A DNA stretch of 64,000 nucleotides from Microglena sp. YARC (GCA_022414725.1 CM039464.1:31305109-31369108); one strand, 5' to 3'; positions 21,120-33,104 are shown, counted from the first letter of the stretch. Numbers and translations are program-made. The notes: generated by a model from the letters alone, not told the origin.

Positions 21120-21640
21120 CCCCAGCTGCATGTTACTGGCGCTTGCCTCTGTATATTTCTGTGTATTGAATCTTTATATTTCCATATATGCTACTGGTGA
21201 TATACTGTGTATATTTTGTGTATTGTAATCTTTATATTTTATATATGCTACTGGCGCTTGCCTCTGTATATTTTGTGTATTGTAATCTTTATATTTTATA
21301 TATATGCTAGCTGGCCGCTTGCCTCTGTATATTTTGTGGTATTGTACTCTTTATATTTTTTATGGTGCCACTGGTGAGACCACAGGCGAAGTATACTGTG
21401 TATATTTTGTATATTGTACTCTTTATATTTTGCATATGCTACTGGTGATATACTGTGTAATATTTGCGCAGTGTATTGTAATCTTTATATATGCCGTATA
21501 TGCTACTGGTGCTAACCTCTTTATATTTTGTATAGTTTAATCTTCATAGTGCTGTGAAAATATGCTTACTGGTGCTAACCTCTTTATATGGTTTTCCTAT
21601 TGTGCTCTGTATATTTTATTGTGTATTTTGTATAGTATGA
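21120..21640 (+). repeat. about 60-bp AT-rich tandem repeat
   Basis: Seven or eight copies of a unit with tatatgctactggtgctt, gcctctgtatattttgtgta, and ttgtaatctttatatttt. Indel-rich like its neighbour. Confidence 0.7.
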
Positions 21641-21644
21641 CCCA

Positions 21645-22585
21645 GATGTTCCATAATTTAATAAAAACGAATTGGATCACACAAATCACAGAACACCAAA
21701 AGAAGATATTCACCCCGAAGATCGTCACCCAATGCTCCTCAGCGTATGCTGCAAGGGCTTTTTATTCCCGTCTGCATATACGTGATCGCTAGTTTTGACC
21801 CCCGTTTTTGCAAAATTATCGCTTTTAAAAATCCTTTGAAAAATTGTTTCCCCCCCCCCTGAAAGCTTCTAAAAAGACTATAAAAAACGCCGTCCCTTGA
21901 GGAGCCTAAAACCATAAAAGGGATCTCGTAGAAAAAAAACTTGGTATGCAAACAATTAATTAGGGTGCGTGCATGAGTAAGCGCTTTGGCTTACTCCCTG
22001 GATCTTGGGTTCCTCCCGGGGGGACTTGTTTTGCCTAGATTGATATGCTTGTTTACTCCTGATGTCCACGGGTACACCCCGGGGGGACTTGATGTATTTT
22101 TATTTCTATTTATTTATTTATTTATTTATTTATTTACTACCTGTTTCCATGGGTACTGCCCGGGGGACTTGACGTGGGAGACAGTGAGCAGCCCAGAGTT
22201 GGCTGATGAAACATGTATGGGGGAATAGCAGTTTGTGTACTGTCCTTGGGAGAATGACAAACGGGAAATTATCTGGTACGCCGTCGTGTTCCCCGTCCAA
22301 AAAGTTGGAATAGGAAAAAAAGGGGGGGGGGGTGAGGGGGGGGGGGCGCTGGACCCTGTCTCTGGCCATTTTAGATGATTGTGTTAGGAGAGAACTGCCG
22401 GCATTTATCTTTTTTTCCTGAGCTGTGGTAAATCAGTCTCCCTTTAGTACCCTGCATTTTTTATAAACATGGTATGGAGATGGAATAGTTTTGGTGTACT
22501 GATCTGTGTTACTGTATACACATGAGAACCGCGTGCATGGTTGGCTTATCCAGTGAAAAACCTTTCTTTGATGAAACATGTATAG
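21645..22585. other. no gene; dispersed repeat fragments
   Basis: Holds a ttta microsatellite (about 22105-22135), copies of the gagcagcccagagttggctg repeat (22180-22205), and a G-rich run at about 22320-22350. Confidence 0.45.
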
Positions 22586-22586
22586 G

Positions 22587-22745
22587 GAACGGCCAATATG
22601 TTGATAACATATGATGCATTCTGACTTGGCTCAAGAGACCATGGATTTACAATATCGTATACCATCAGTTTGTATGATATCAATGATATCGTAACTCGCC
22701 TTTGACTACATCATATTGAAATGCTGGTCCCTGACCGTGTAACAT
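22587..22745 (+). mobile_element. MITE-like element, TIR agggaacggc
   Basis: Begins tagggaacggccaatatg and ends atgctggtccct, with an internal tatgatatcat-rich core. Related elements lie at 37620-37805 and 39334-39508. Imperfect terminal inverted repeats, no coding capacity. Confidence 0.45.
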
Positions 22746-23050
22746 TCCAATATTATGTATGGGGTCGACTTATGTTATATGACTACAGTGTATATTAGTG
22801 ATATGAAATGCCGTGGTCCTAACCGTGTACAACAAATCCAAATAGTAATGTAGGGGTCAATCGACATATGTTATATGATATTAGTGATATGAAATGCTGT
22901 CCCTAACCGTGTAAACCCAATCCAATATATGTAGGGGTCGACTATGGTATATCGATATATTAGTGATATGAAATTGCTGGTCCCTAACCGTTAACAATCC
23001 AATATATTGTAGGTCAAGACAACTATGTTATATGATAATGTAGTGAAATA
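22720..23050 (+). repeat. about 80-bp tandem repeat derived from a MITE end
   Basis: About four copies of a unit with gctggtccctaaccgtgtaa, caatccaatatatgtagggg, and tcgactatgttatatgatat. The unit overlaps the end of the preceding MITE-like element. Confidence 0.6.
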
Positions 23051-23059
23051 CATAATATA

Positions 23060-23300
23060 TTATATAATATTAGAGACTCGGACAAGCGTAGCACGAGGCG
23101 GCAGACGTCTCACCAGAATGTTTTGAATTTATTTACAATTGCTAATAACTTTTATTGTGGCACTGTAATAATATGAGTTAATATTACCCTTTTTTCAAAC
23201 TATTATATTAGTTGCCCCCCCACCCACTTCCATAGAATATATGTATGTGGACATTTATTGAACCGTAATTACTAGGACAGGCCTCGGACATAGAAACTAT
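23060..23300 (-). mobile_element. MITE-like fragment
   Basis: Contains ggcagacgtctcaccagaatg, similar in inverted orientation to the ctggtgagacggctcgtcag core of the elements at 41090-41284 and 47943-48112. Confidence 0.4.
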
Positions 23301-23439
23301 GTACATTGAAACATTTATTTGATTTAAAAGAGTGTTCAACTCGCGTTTACATGTTCGTTCTCGTCAGTGTTTGTTTATGGATTTCAGATTTCTGTAGGCC
23401 ACGTGAGTGATCCTACTGTGCCTTTCCCACCCACGTCCC

Positions 23440-24300
23440 TGGCCTTTCTTCCCCCGCCCCTGCCCCCTTTCCCCTCTCCCCCCCCCCCCCTCCAGCCCTC
23501 CCCTGAAGTATCAACTAGTTAAGTCCCAGGTGCGTACCCCCCACCTCCACCCAACACATACACTCCCCTCAGAGCTACACAGTGACCGGCGTCGGTCGGA
23601 GCCTGCTATTGCCCACCACACCCACTATGCACATCAACCTTCTAAGTTCAAGAGTCCAGGCTACCCCCACCTCCCACCGCATCTTGCACACACACAGCCA
23701 CACACAATATCCTTCTTACCCTGTCCCTCCCCCTTGTCCCCCTGCTCTTCCCACCCCCCCCCCCCCCACCGCACCCCCCCCTACCCCTCCCTTACACTTT
23801 CCAATGTAGGTCCAGCTGGGGGACCTCCAACAGCCATACACACAGATTACATCTATCAGGCCGGCCAGGTTCACCCTCCCCAACCCGTGTTTCCCTGGAT
23901 GCCCCCCTTCCTTCCCATCCCTGGACCCCCCCCCCCCCGCCCCCTTAACTTCAATTAGTCACAGGTAACCGTCCACCAACTACACATCATCAGCCGCGTC
24001 AACACCTCCCCCCGTCCTTCCCCATTTCCCCCCCCTGCCCCCCCCCCCCCCCAACACACTCACACCACACACAAGGTTCACCCTCCATCTCTCCCCCGCC
24101 CCCCCCGTAGGCCCCCCCCTCTGTGCCCCTCTGAAGTCACGTTAGTCGGGTACACCCCCAGAACCCGCCCACCGCCTCCACCAGACACACACACACACCC
24201 AGCCTCTTACCCCCCCCCCCCCCCCCCCCCCCCCTCCCCGCCCTCCAGCCCCTTTGCCCATACCCCCCTCAAGTTCAAGTAGTCCAGGGTTACCCCCACC
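23440..24300 (+). repeat. C-rich intronic repeats with exon-edge copies
   Basis: C-rich arrays contain at least five diverged copies of a cctgaagtatcaactagtta / agtcccag/gt-type segment (about 23500, 23640, 23943, 24130, 24270). The pattern resembles an exon end plus donor repeated in tandem, as in the cytochrome c1 gene. Poly-C runs make the length unreliable. Confidence 0.45.
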
Positions 24301-24381
24301 CCCCCACCACCCTCCACACACCACACACACACACACCACCAGCCTCTTGCCCCTCCCCTCCCCCCCCCCTTCCCACTGCAG

Positions 24382-24473
24382 TGCTAGGCCTTCGCAAAGG
24401 TATCCGGGAAGCAAAGGAGAAGAAGAAGGCTGAGGCAGCTGCTCTCAATACTGAGGCTAGCGAGCCCAAGTAA
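24382..24473 (+). CDS. probable last exon of an unknown gene
   Basis: A polypyrimidine tract ending in ctgcag precedes an open stretch reading LGLRKGIREAKEKKKAEAAA and then LNTEASEPK followed by TAA at 24471-24473. A charged Lys/Ala/Glu-rich C-terminus of this kind is typical of a real terminal exon, and the composition changes sharply from the C-rich intron. I could not join it in phase to the putative exon end near 23530, so the rest of the gene is unknown. Confidence 0.42.
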
Positions 24474-25135
24474 AGCCTGGCTGAATTAAAAGCAGCAAGG
24501 ATTTCACTTTTGAACGGAGATGCCTGATTAGCAATTTGTAAATGCAGCGATTGGCGTGGGCCAAAGGCCTGGGTTGATGCAAACCCTCACGGTGAAACCC
24601 TCAGGAATCGGCGACTCTGCCTCCTCTGCCTCCTCCTCTGGTAGTGGATGGATCAGGGTACTACATTTGGGCATTTTGGGTTGCACTTTTGAAGCAACTG
24701 CCTGCTTTGGGGTTGCGCTTTTGACTCACCTGAAAACGGAAATCTGCGCGCTGCGCCCAGAGGGGGGTTGAAAATTTGCGACAATCTCGCAGTTTAGCTC
24801 CAAAACCTTGCGCGGTGGCGCGCGTCATGTAGTACCCTGGCATGGATGTCGTATGGAAAGCCGGAGACATGAGATGGGCTTTTCTTGTTTTATTTTCTTT
24901 TCTTTTCGGCTTTTCTTAGCAGCTTCTAGGCAGCTTCCTGACCCAGTCACTGCGCTGAACCCAAATGTTTCAGCATTTATGGACAGTTAATTGTGTCAGC
25001 TTCAAGATGCACTAGGCGTCGTTGCATTTGGTGAACAGCCAGTCAGCAGAGCTGCCTAGAAGCTGTTGCTTGCAGCCGAAAAGAAAAGTGAGTAAATAAA
25101 TAAATAGTGTACGTCTTGTTACGAGGCGTATGGTG
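24474..25135. other. downstream/intergenic sequence, no gene recognised
   Basis: Probable 3' UTR then mixed sequence with short repeats (gcttctaggcagcttcctg). No supported gene. Confidence 0.4.
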
Positions 25136-25139
25136 ATAA

Positions 25140-25215
25140 TAATGTGCGTCTTTGTTACGAGGCGTGAGGTTGAGGGGGCCAGCCCGTTTGCTTGCACTGG
25201 GGCCAACCACCAATA
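25140..25215 (-). repeat. dispersed repeat Z
   Basis: A 60-70-bp element with ggccccagtgcaagcaaacg and ggctggccccctcaacctc. Other copies: about 27970-28015, 28515-28565, 29095-29155, 34655-34710, 35215-35260 and 59415-59470, in both orientations. Confidence 0.6.
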
Positions 25216-25524
25216 AAAACAAAATAAAAGATACGTACATGAACCTAGTTATGAGGCTGTGTAAGCTTCCTTTGGTTGGATTGTATGCATGTATGTATAC
25301 CACTCACCTCTACGACAGCCGTCACCAAAGAGAGGAGTTCCGGTCGCATCGCTTTCACCACCTCGTGACAACGCATACTGTGGGGAACTGTATCCTTTGT
25401 CTGCTTGAACGTATTGCCCCTGCACAGTTCACTGGTGACCGGATACATGGATCATTAGTATTTGTGCTGACTATCATACTTTCCTGCTGCAATATTGCCT
25501 ATATTATTTTGCGGATAATTTGGA

Positions 25525-25945
25525 AGACCCCTCCCGGATGGTGTGGAGAGGGCTTGTCTTGGGGCAACAATGGCCTGTCGATGACAATGTAATGTAATGA
25601 TAACGCCTGGTGGGGCGTGGTATTGTTTGTATGTCACAGTCCAAGGGTAGGCCAAATAGGCTTAAGGGACTTGCCCAACCGTGTGGGAAGGGCTTAAAAG
25701 ATAAGGCACTGATGGACTGAACTCCAAACAATCGTTTTTCGAATGGGGGCCTGAGTTCGTGCTATCGTGAGTTCGTGATCATTTTTTGCTTGCTGCTATT
25801 GTTTAAGGTATGATCGCTGCTAGCTGCTTTTGTCTAAGATAATATTGCCTATATTATTTTGAGGGTAACTTTGAAGACCCCTCCCGGATGCTTTAGAGCG
25901 GGCTTGTCTTGGGCCAACAATGGCCTGTCGATGACAATGTAACGT
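25525..25945 (+). repeat. dispersed repeats X and Y
   Basis: Repeat X (cctcccggatg then ggcctgtcgatgacaatgta) occurs twice here (25525-25590, 25875-25945) and in inverse at about 26340-26420. Repeat Y (ggccaaataggcttaaggga then aacaatcgttttt) occurs at 25640-25770, about 26710-26830, 31500-31620 and 55380-55475. Confidence 0.55.
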
Positions 25946-27591
25946 TGTGTAATAGAGATCACTTATTCACTTCTCCTGTCACGGAAGTGCAGAAATCAAG
26001 GACTTGGACTTGGACTTGCACTTGGTTACTTAGCTTCAGCCAGCAGTTTGGCTGCTCGCCGTCTTTGGCAGTAAAAAGAAATGTACCAGGAAAATGTGAA
26101 CGTGATTGCGTGAACAAATTGAAATTTAAATTGTTGCATCCGTGTTATACAGTATTACAGTCACTCACAGGACGTGATGTTAAGGACACCACAGCGTAAG
26201 CCGGGGCTAGAGAACAAATTACTATCTCGTGTGTTCAAAGAAAAGAAGAATACCCCAAGAAATCACATTTCAAGCACTGAGTAAAAAGGGTCGCCATTTG
26301 CGCCCCTGTTGACCCAAAATAACATTACTTATGTACTTTACATTACATTGTCACAGTCAGGCCAGTGTTGACCCAAGGCAAGCCCACTCCACAACTTCCG
26401 GGAGGGTCTTCCATTCTTCCAACCTTTCTCACGTAATCAACATAGTGTAGATAGATGTATAGGGCTGCTCCTTGGGTACGGTGTTGTGATTATGGTTGTC
26501 TCAGAGCTACCCAGGACTGTAAGGACCTGTACACGTCTTGGATCTCTCTACAGCCCCGTGATCAAATGATGTAATTAGGAGTGTGGTGTAGTAGTGACAT
26601 TTTGAAGTAGTGCTCAACATCTGCGGGCAGATTAAATATGAGCAGTATAGGTGCAGATGACGGCGAGCAGCCGAATTGCTGGAAGGAGCCATGCCTGTAT
26701 GTTTGTATGTTACATTCCAGGAGTAGGCCCAATAGACTCAAGGGACTTTGCCAACCGTGACAGGAAAGGCTAAAAATAACAAACAGTGATGAAACGAACC
26801 TCATCCAATCATTATACCGATGGCCCGTCGGGGACTAGGCTTTAAAAAAGGGAGCGGGGGCCCTGAGTATGAGCTAGTGATAATTTAATTATACAATTAT
26901 AATTAAATCGTCAACCCAAATGGGATGATAATTTAATTTTGCGATTCTTATGCCAGAGCCATGTAATAAAGTTCACGTTAAGTACAAGCACTACTTCAAC
27001 ACACAAATGAGTGTAGAGTGCAATGTGTCAGAGTTAGACGACAGCTAGGTTAGTCTCACCGACAGTGGCGTGTCCTCGTGGTCACAGCCGCTTTCCTATA
27101 CCCGTAAACTCATCTCTGAAAGAACCTTCCGGGGGAGCCTTAGTGGCTTCCCCTTCTGTAATCATTGCCTTGAGTGAATACCTATCTGTACCACTCTCCA
27201 CCCAAAGGTGTCATTCTCTCACAATGCTGGGAGGGGACAGGAGACTGGAGACATGTGGAGAGTGCGTGGGACACTGAGGCAGTAGCCATCAAGCTCTTTT
27301 TGAAATGAATTACAACTCATGGCACACGTGGCTGATAAATGGCACACATGGCTGATAAAACAAACAGTTCGGTCGGTTGGTCAGACACAGCCCTCAAATC
27401 TTCGTTGATCCTGAACGAAGGCTGTGATTACCTGTCTCGAACATAATCGACACAGAAAGATATGTACATACAGGTAAAATGAATGGAAAACAAGATACCA
27501 GATCAGGGCACTGTTTTTTTCGACGACACCTCACCATTACGTTGCTGCATGGCGACGTGTGGGCCTGGCTAAACGAACAAGAACTCCCATT

Positions 27592-27594
<3 letters not shown>

Positions 27595-27665
<71 letters not shown>

Positions 27666-27666
27666 G
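27595..27666. repeat. CT microsatellite
   Basis: About 35 units of (TC)n with one interruption. Copy B has a shorter CT tract at 33950-33976. Confidence 0.95.
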
Positions 27667-28180
27667 GTAAACGGTGTTACACAATGAAATAACTTGTATA
27701 AATCAAATACAGTAAGCCATCTAGTTAGGGACTTGCCTTTGCAGGCACAGATTTGTAAAGGTCCACTGCGTCACAGATGCAGATCTTGGAACTGGGTGCG
27801 TGTTAAGATGCAGATATTACTGTCCCCCTGAACAGCCCTGCTCAGCACTCTCATGCCTTGGAGAGCTGAACACCCCCAACATTCATACTGCTGTCGTCGC
27901 AGGGTGAGCCCTGCCTGTCCATGCCTTCGAGTGTTGGACGCCGTCTATAGCTTGAACATCATAGCTTGGTGGTTGGCCCCAGACCAAGCAAACGGGCTGG
28001 CCCCCTCAACCTCATACTATTTAGTAATGTATCTCTCGTCATAGCTTGATCGTCATCTATAGCTTGAACTCATCATTTGCACCCGCCCTGTGTGATAGCA
28101 GCTGGATCTCCCACATCCATGTCGCTGTCGTTGCAGGAGGGTGAGCTCAGGCTGTCGATGCCTTCGAGTGACAAACGTCA

Positions 28181-30077
28181 TCATGCCGTCTCAAATTCCT
28201 CATCACTCACATCTGCCCTGTGTGATAGCAGCTGGCACTTCACGAAACCACCATCCAGGTACTTGTCGACCGCCTCTCCCACATCCATGTTGCTGCCATC
28301 GCAGGAGGGTGAGATCTGGCTGGTCAAAACAGCAACGACCTCGGGGCGGAGGAGCATGCCGAGCTTGCTCCGGCTACTACCAGCCGATCTTGCAGCAGCT
28401 AAGGACACGGTTCCGGTGAGTACAAGCGCAAACAGAGAGGTGAGGACCTGAGGGTGAGGTACAGAGTGTGCGTTCATGTTAGCAAGAGATTGAACAAAAC
28501 GTACGCTTTATAATGAGGCTTGAGGTTGAGGGGGGCAGCCTGCTTTCTTGAACTGGGGCCAACCACCAGATGTGAACAAGAACATTTGAGGCAGAGAGTG
28601 TGTTTCTGCCTTAGCAAATGGATGAGAACCTAGATGATTACAAGTTTGAGCGCAAAGAGAGAGGTAAGGACCTGGGGGTGGAGTACAGAGTGTATATTCA
28701 TGTTGGCAAGAGCTTTTGAGGTAGAGAGCGTGTTTCAGCCTCAGCAAAAGGATGAGTGCCCAAATGTTTTTTACGTTTGGACACTAAGAGAGAGGTGAGG
28801 ACATGAGAGTGGGGTACTGAGTGTGTGTCATCAAGAGATGGTGGGGCAGGTGGGCCCATGCACTTAAATGTTTCAGGCCTCTGGAAACAGGTTCCCACCC
28901 AGGTGTTTCAAAGTTTGGGGTAAGCTCTTTTCATGTTTGAAGTTGTTGCTGTGTTTTTAAGTGTAGAGTTTTACTTCTCAGCCACACCTGCTTTATCTGG
29001 GGCTATGAGTATTATGAGACATATACGCTTATACCTTTAAGCTATGAGTATTTCAAGACTTCGAATTTTTCAAGTTGTGTACATAGTCGGCGGTGATTGC
29101 CCCAGTGCAAGCAAACGGGCTGGCCCCCTAAACCCCACGCCTCATAATAAGGCGTACTATGTCTGTACTATGTAAGTATTTATATTGTCGATACAGAGCT
29201 ATACAACCAGGAGAGGAACATCGATTTCCCTGTGAGGTGTGAAAGGTGGGGCTGAGGGGTTGAGGGTGTGAAGGGTGGGGCTGAGATTCCCCTATCAGGT
29301 GTGAAGGGTGGGGCTGAGATTCCCCTATCAGGAGTTAAGGGTGGGGCTGAGGGGTTAAGGGTGTGAAGGGTGGGGCTGAGGGGTTGAGGGGAGAGGAGGG
29401 GTATCCTTGGATAGTGCCCACCAGCTACAACAGGACATAATTCAGGGATAAATACTGCATATAAATTCCTCACCGCAGCTTCTAACAAATCAGAGCACAA
29501 AGAGCTGGTTGCCATAAGCACTAAAGCTTCCTAAAATCATGGTTAAAAGTCCTAGGCGGCGTCGCAAGCGATGCGGGAAATTGGTGATGAGTGTTATCGA
29601 AACGACAGTTGGCAATGGAACCGAGCAGACCGAAGCCAGTTAGTTACGAGACAGTTGGCTGACATGTCAAGCTTCGTGCACGTGGGTCGCACAAACCCAA
29701 TAGGCGGGAGGGCTCTGCCAAAAAAAGCACAAATACAAATGGAGGAATTACTTCAAGTTTGATGTCAAGAAGAGACTCACCTCAGCCTCTGCCATCGACA
29801 TGCTCAAGATACTGCTCTTGGTTGCCCACTCGTCAAGCATGATCACAACAAAGGCTATCATGGAGGAGCGCCCAGCGAAGACCTCAAATCGCGCTACGGC
29901 GGCCTACATGGTTGATGGAAAGGAGATGTGAGACGTGAGGTGTGAGATGTGAAATGGGATGGTTTATAACGGTTTTGCATTTACACACGACATTTTTTTA
30001 GACAGGCCATTGTTTACCCAGGACAAGCCTGCTGTGGAGGCGGGGGTGGTGGTGGTGGTGGTTGGTGGTGGTGGGAT

Positions 30078-30118
<41 letters not shown>

Positions 30119-30641
30119 CGGGGGAGGAGATAATTTAGTTAAGAAGCAAAGAGCACAATTAGGAAAGCAGAAAGAAATAAGCATGCAATATGCTCACACT
30201 ATAGCCAACTGAAGATGGTCCGATTGTTAGACACGTTGGCGACTTCCGAACGACCAACTGCCATCCGACCCTCTGACGTGGCACCGCGCACCACCAAATC
30301 ATCCCGCGCCACCGCGCAAAAAGGCAAAAACTCCCCATGTGCAGCAAATTAGCAAGGTGCAATGACACGAAGGTCTTACTCTGAGTACTCACGTCGATCT
30401 CTACTGCCTCGGACAATTTATCCATGAGCGACACGCGCGTGGCTGTATCAGGCTGAAGGTGCTGGGCTCTATGGAAGCGGCTCACATCGATACTGTTGCT
30501 CATCGCAGCTTTGAGGGGCACGCTGAGGCGCTGAGAAGGAGCAGAAGGAGGGATGGCGACGGGCTTGGTGGAAAGAGTCCTGGCCCCCGCGGACAGGGTC
30601 TTGGAATTGGAGGTAGAAACGGATTTGGTTGAGAAAGACAT
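28181..30641 (-). CDS. LHC/ELIP-like membrane protein, copy A
   Basis: Three exons, all phase 0: 30641-30393, 29903-29781, 28447-28181. Joints have GT donors (gac/gtgagt, gag/gtgagt) and AG acceptors (catgtag, ccctcag). About 212 residues. Exon 1 is Ser/Thr/Ala-rich and basic, like a plastid transit peptide, and ends DKLSEAVEID. Exon 2 holds the LHC-family helix pattern ExxxGRxxM as FEVFAGRSSMIAF followed by DEWATKSSIL, resembling E-x-T-G-x-x-L of ELIP/SEP proteins. Exon 3 begins with a second hydrophobic helix (VLTSLFALVLTG) and ends VSDEEFETA. Such proteins bind pigments or protect photosystems in thylakoids; that role is inferred from one motif. A three-exon paralogue lies at 34752-36675. 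Start chosen because both copies share it. Confidence 0.68.
28500..28910 (-). repeat. intronic copies of the exon 3 acceptor edge
   Basis: Intron 2 of copy A has diverged tandem copies of the acceptor plus first exon-3 codons. On the plus strand these read gcaaagagagaggtaaggac and ctgggggtggagtacagag, at about 28651-28705 and 28783-28830. The genuine junction is at 28447/28448. Further fragments of the exon 3 middle (cccacatccatgttgctg) recur downstream of the gene at about 27875 and 28107. Confidence 0.65.
29210..29400. repeat. G-rich minisatellite
   Basis: Diverged copies of a ggtgtgaagggtggggctgag unit of about 20-35 bp, within the gene's second intron. Confidence 0.7.
29550..29730 (-). 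repeat. dispersed repeat W
   Basis: In inverse orientation, matches the element at 44480-44690 and 45243-45450: it carries gtcgcaagcgatgc, gagacagttggctgacatgtc, and a gcgggagggctctgccaaa end. Confidence 0.55.
30042..30122. repeat. GGT/G homopolymer tract
   Basis: (GGT)n passing into a G run of about 40 bases; the length is unreliable. Lies in the first intron of the LHC-like gene, as does the GTG tract of copy B (36110-36160). Confidence 0.9.
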
Positions 30642-30649
30642 GGTGCGGA

Positions 30650-31010
30650 TTATTTGAGAGAGTTGTTGGCGGGGGAGGGTAGAAAATGCGGTTGATGGAT
30701 TGAGAATAGGCGTTGGGTTGGGTGTACGTCTCCAGACGAAGTGGTCGACGAATTGCAGGAAGGTGTCGGATTAAATAATAAGCGGCAGGAAGCTTGGATT
30801 GGCCAGCCTATAGATTGAATGGATTGCTTGTTGTTCTGTGGAATCAGACTCGCGCGAGCGTTTATGAAGTGTCAACAGAGTGAAGCAGACACTTAAATTG
30901 AATGAATCTCCGCGGCGGGCAGTGACGAAAACAGGTACACCTTCCTGTACACTCATACCCAGCTCCACACAGCTGGTGTCGTGAGTAGCTGTCAGAAGCT
31001 GAAGGGCACC
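30650..31010 (-). promoter_or_regulatory. conserved upstream block of LHC-like gene A
   Basis: About 350 bp upstream of the ATG align with 36690-37040 upstream of copy B, including aataataagcggcaggaagc and tgttctgtggaatcagactc. The similarity ends abruptly near 31010. Frames in it are open in both copies, but changes between copies are mostly non-synonymous, so promoter or 5' UTR is more likely than coding. Confidence 0.4.
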
Positions 31011-31227
31011 CAACCACTTCGGTACCGTGTAAGTACCGCGCTGAACCTGGTCTCCACTCATTTGCAGCACGGATGCGCAGACGTTTGCGCGAGTATGCGA
31101 GGCGTGGTAAAGTTGAAGAGAACCCGGGGTGTGGGGGCTACCAGGCTGCGGAAACCGCTTTTCGGTGTAGGTGGGTAGTGGGGAGGGGGTACTGATAAGT
31201 GGTGGGTAGTGTGGGGTGGAAAAAGGT

Positions 31228-31440
31228 ATCGATAACGCCTGGTGGGGCGTGGTGTTAAGGGAGCCCGTCGTACGCGAGTGGGGAGCGGTCTCCTACCTCA
31301 ACTGGACAAGCAGCCATCGCGGTTGGCAACGACCTGCAACGCCAAGAGCGACCGAAGGGGGAGTCTAACCCCCGACTCTTCATCCTCAAGCGATCTGGTC
31401 TACCACTAGACCATTGTATATCACTGAAAGGGGCCATGTG
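31228..31440 (-). mobile_element. tRNA-derived SINE
   Basis: The minus strand starts with a tRNA-like head: tggtctagtggtagacc fits a pol III A box and D arm, and gggggttagactcccccttc contains a B-box-like GGTTNGANTCC. A unique body follows, ending in accacgccccaccaggcgtt. The body end recurs at 12927-12990 and 25593-25620. Confidence 0.6.
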
Positions 31441-31928
31441 GGGTGGATGGTGGTGGTGCTTTTCTACCTCCTGGGGTGAAACTACTCATAAAAACAAATA
31501 AACAAGTTCAGGGATAGCCAAACAGGCTTAATGGGCTTCCCCACCCATGACATCAGGAGGGGCTAAAATGAAAACAAACTGCTGAACCCTAAATAATCGT
31601 TTTACCGACGGGGGTCATGCTAGAGTGATAGTATATTTTTCTGATCACATTGCAAGCTTTCTGTGTTCTAACAAACAAAGGGAACCCAAAGAGGTAATGT
31701 AACAAATAATGGTCCCCGTCTGCCACCCTGCTGACCCGAATTTACACCAGCAGCAGCTCCTTGTGTAGGGTATTGTGATAATGCCTGTCTCTGAGCTACC
31801 AATGGCTGTAAGGACCTGTACACATCTTCGAACAGTCCACAACCCTGCGTTTACATTCTGTACCCAGGAGTGTGATGCAGTAGTTACTCTTTTAAGTAGT
31901 GCTCGCCATCTGTCAGCAGATTAAATAT

Positions 31929-33104
31929 TACATTACATTACATTACATGTTAAAGTCTACTTGACACCGCGAGGGTGTATAAGACTCTGTGCTTTAAACA
32001 AAAAGAATAAGCACCCACAAAGTAAAAAACCCCATTACATCAGGGGTGTGTCGAGGACAAACAAACCAAACTCCCAACCACCGTTTTGGTGGCGTAGGTA
32101 TTAAACCCCCTAGAGCAGGACCTAAATCCCAACCACTTACAGTGGCGGAGGTAAGAAGCTAATAAATGAGAAGTCACAAGAAGAAAAAAAGGGATGATAA
32201 ATCACGGTGCCACTAAGCAGTCCAGGGCTTCCTGTCTTGCTCTTATACAAGTAGAAAGATAGTCGGCTAGGTTGCTCCAGAAAGTCTTAGTGCCATTTCC
32301 ATTCATAAAGGTTCTCAATGTGGAATCGCAGAATTCTACATTCCATACGATTAAGTCGGTATCCTCATGGAGTCATGGACATGCCTATAAATATCTGTAA
32401 ACAGCTTCTGGTGGCGGAGGCGAATATCATTATAAAAATGGCACTCAAACATATGCATTTCATCCTCAGGTTTTTGGAACCCACACATTTGACAGTGTCT
32501 CATTGAACGAGGGGTGTGTGCTCTATCCACCACCCTCATTCTTTCTGTGTTCAGCCAATGGGAACCCATTATAAACTGTGCTATAGAACGAATCTGATCC
32601 TGCTTATGTAAGGCAGATGTAAAGGGAATCAAGCCATTCTCATCATTGCTGTTGGCTGCGAACCATTTCTGGTATCGGAGGCGTTTAAAGCCAGCCCTTC
32701 TCTCATCAGGGATGTCTCTGACTGCATTGGTGTCACTTGGGTACTTAAACCTCCATGACTCAAAAACTTCAGACATACTACCTTTGACATCGACAGCCTC
32801 CAAAATGTTGAGGTTTTGACTGGATCCTAGCTTGTGGAGAGCACAACGTAAGTCATGAACCAAGCCAGCGTTGGAATCAAAAGATTCCTCAAGAGCCATT
32901 CTAATGAGATCTTCAGGTTCTTTACCTATGATCTTGTTCCAGAAGCGCGAAGCTTGTTTAAGCCAAGCAAAACACAACGGGGTTCTACCCAGCTCTTCCA
33001 CGATAATATTAGATGTAGTAGATTGGCAAACACCCAACATTTGTTGAAGTATACCTCTGCTATTTCTCACAAGCATGGTCATTTGAGATAATATGATAAT
33101 ATAT
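31929..33104 (-). mobile_element. 5'-truncated LINE with ORF2 C-terminus
   Basis: The minus strand encodes about 250 codons of the end of a LINE ORF (to 32351), with the zinc-knuckle CQMCGFQKPEDEMHMFEC and HFYNDIRLRHQKLF near the C-terminus ending MRIPT. The RT itself is missing. A 3' UTR of about 400 bp follows and ends in a (TAATG)n tail at 31929-31955. The insert interrupts a sequence that is continuous in copy A (near 26629), leaving about 5 bp (aatat) on each side as the likely target-site duplication. The same family interrupts the viral polymerase gene at 1111-1559. Confidence 0.82.

Larger units (their letters stand above)
25590..31020. repeat. tandem segmental duplication, copy A
   Basis: Collinear with copy B at 31228-37040: SINE tail, repeat Y, a gtaaggacctgtacac block, the ggcacacgtggctgata block, the three exons of the LHC-like gene and about 350 bp upstream of its start. 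Copy A lacks the LINE present in B at the matching point (empty site gcagattaaatatgagcag near 26620-26640). Confidence 0.75.

Noticed and set aside
30771..31070. Minus ORF conserved with 36786-37043
   Set aside because: Open in both duplication copies, but differences are mainly amino-acid changing and it lies just upstream of a gene start; treated as promoter or 5' UTR.
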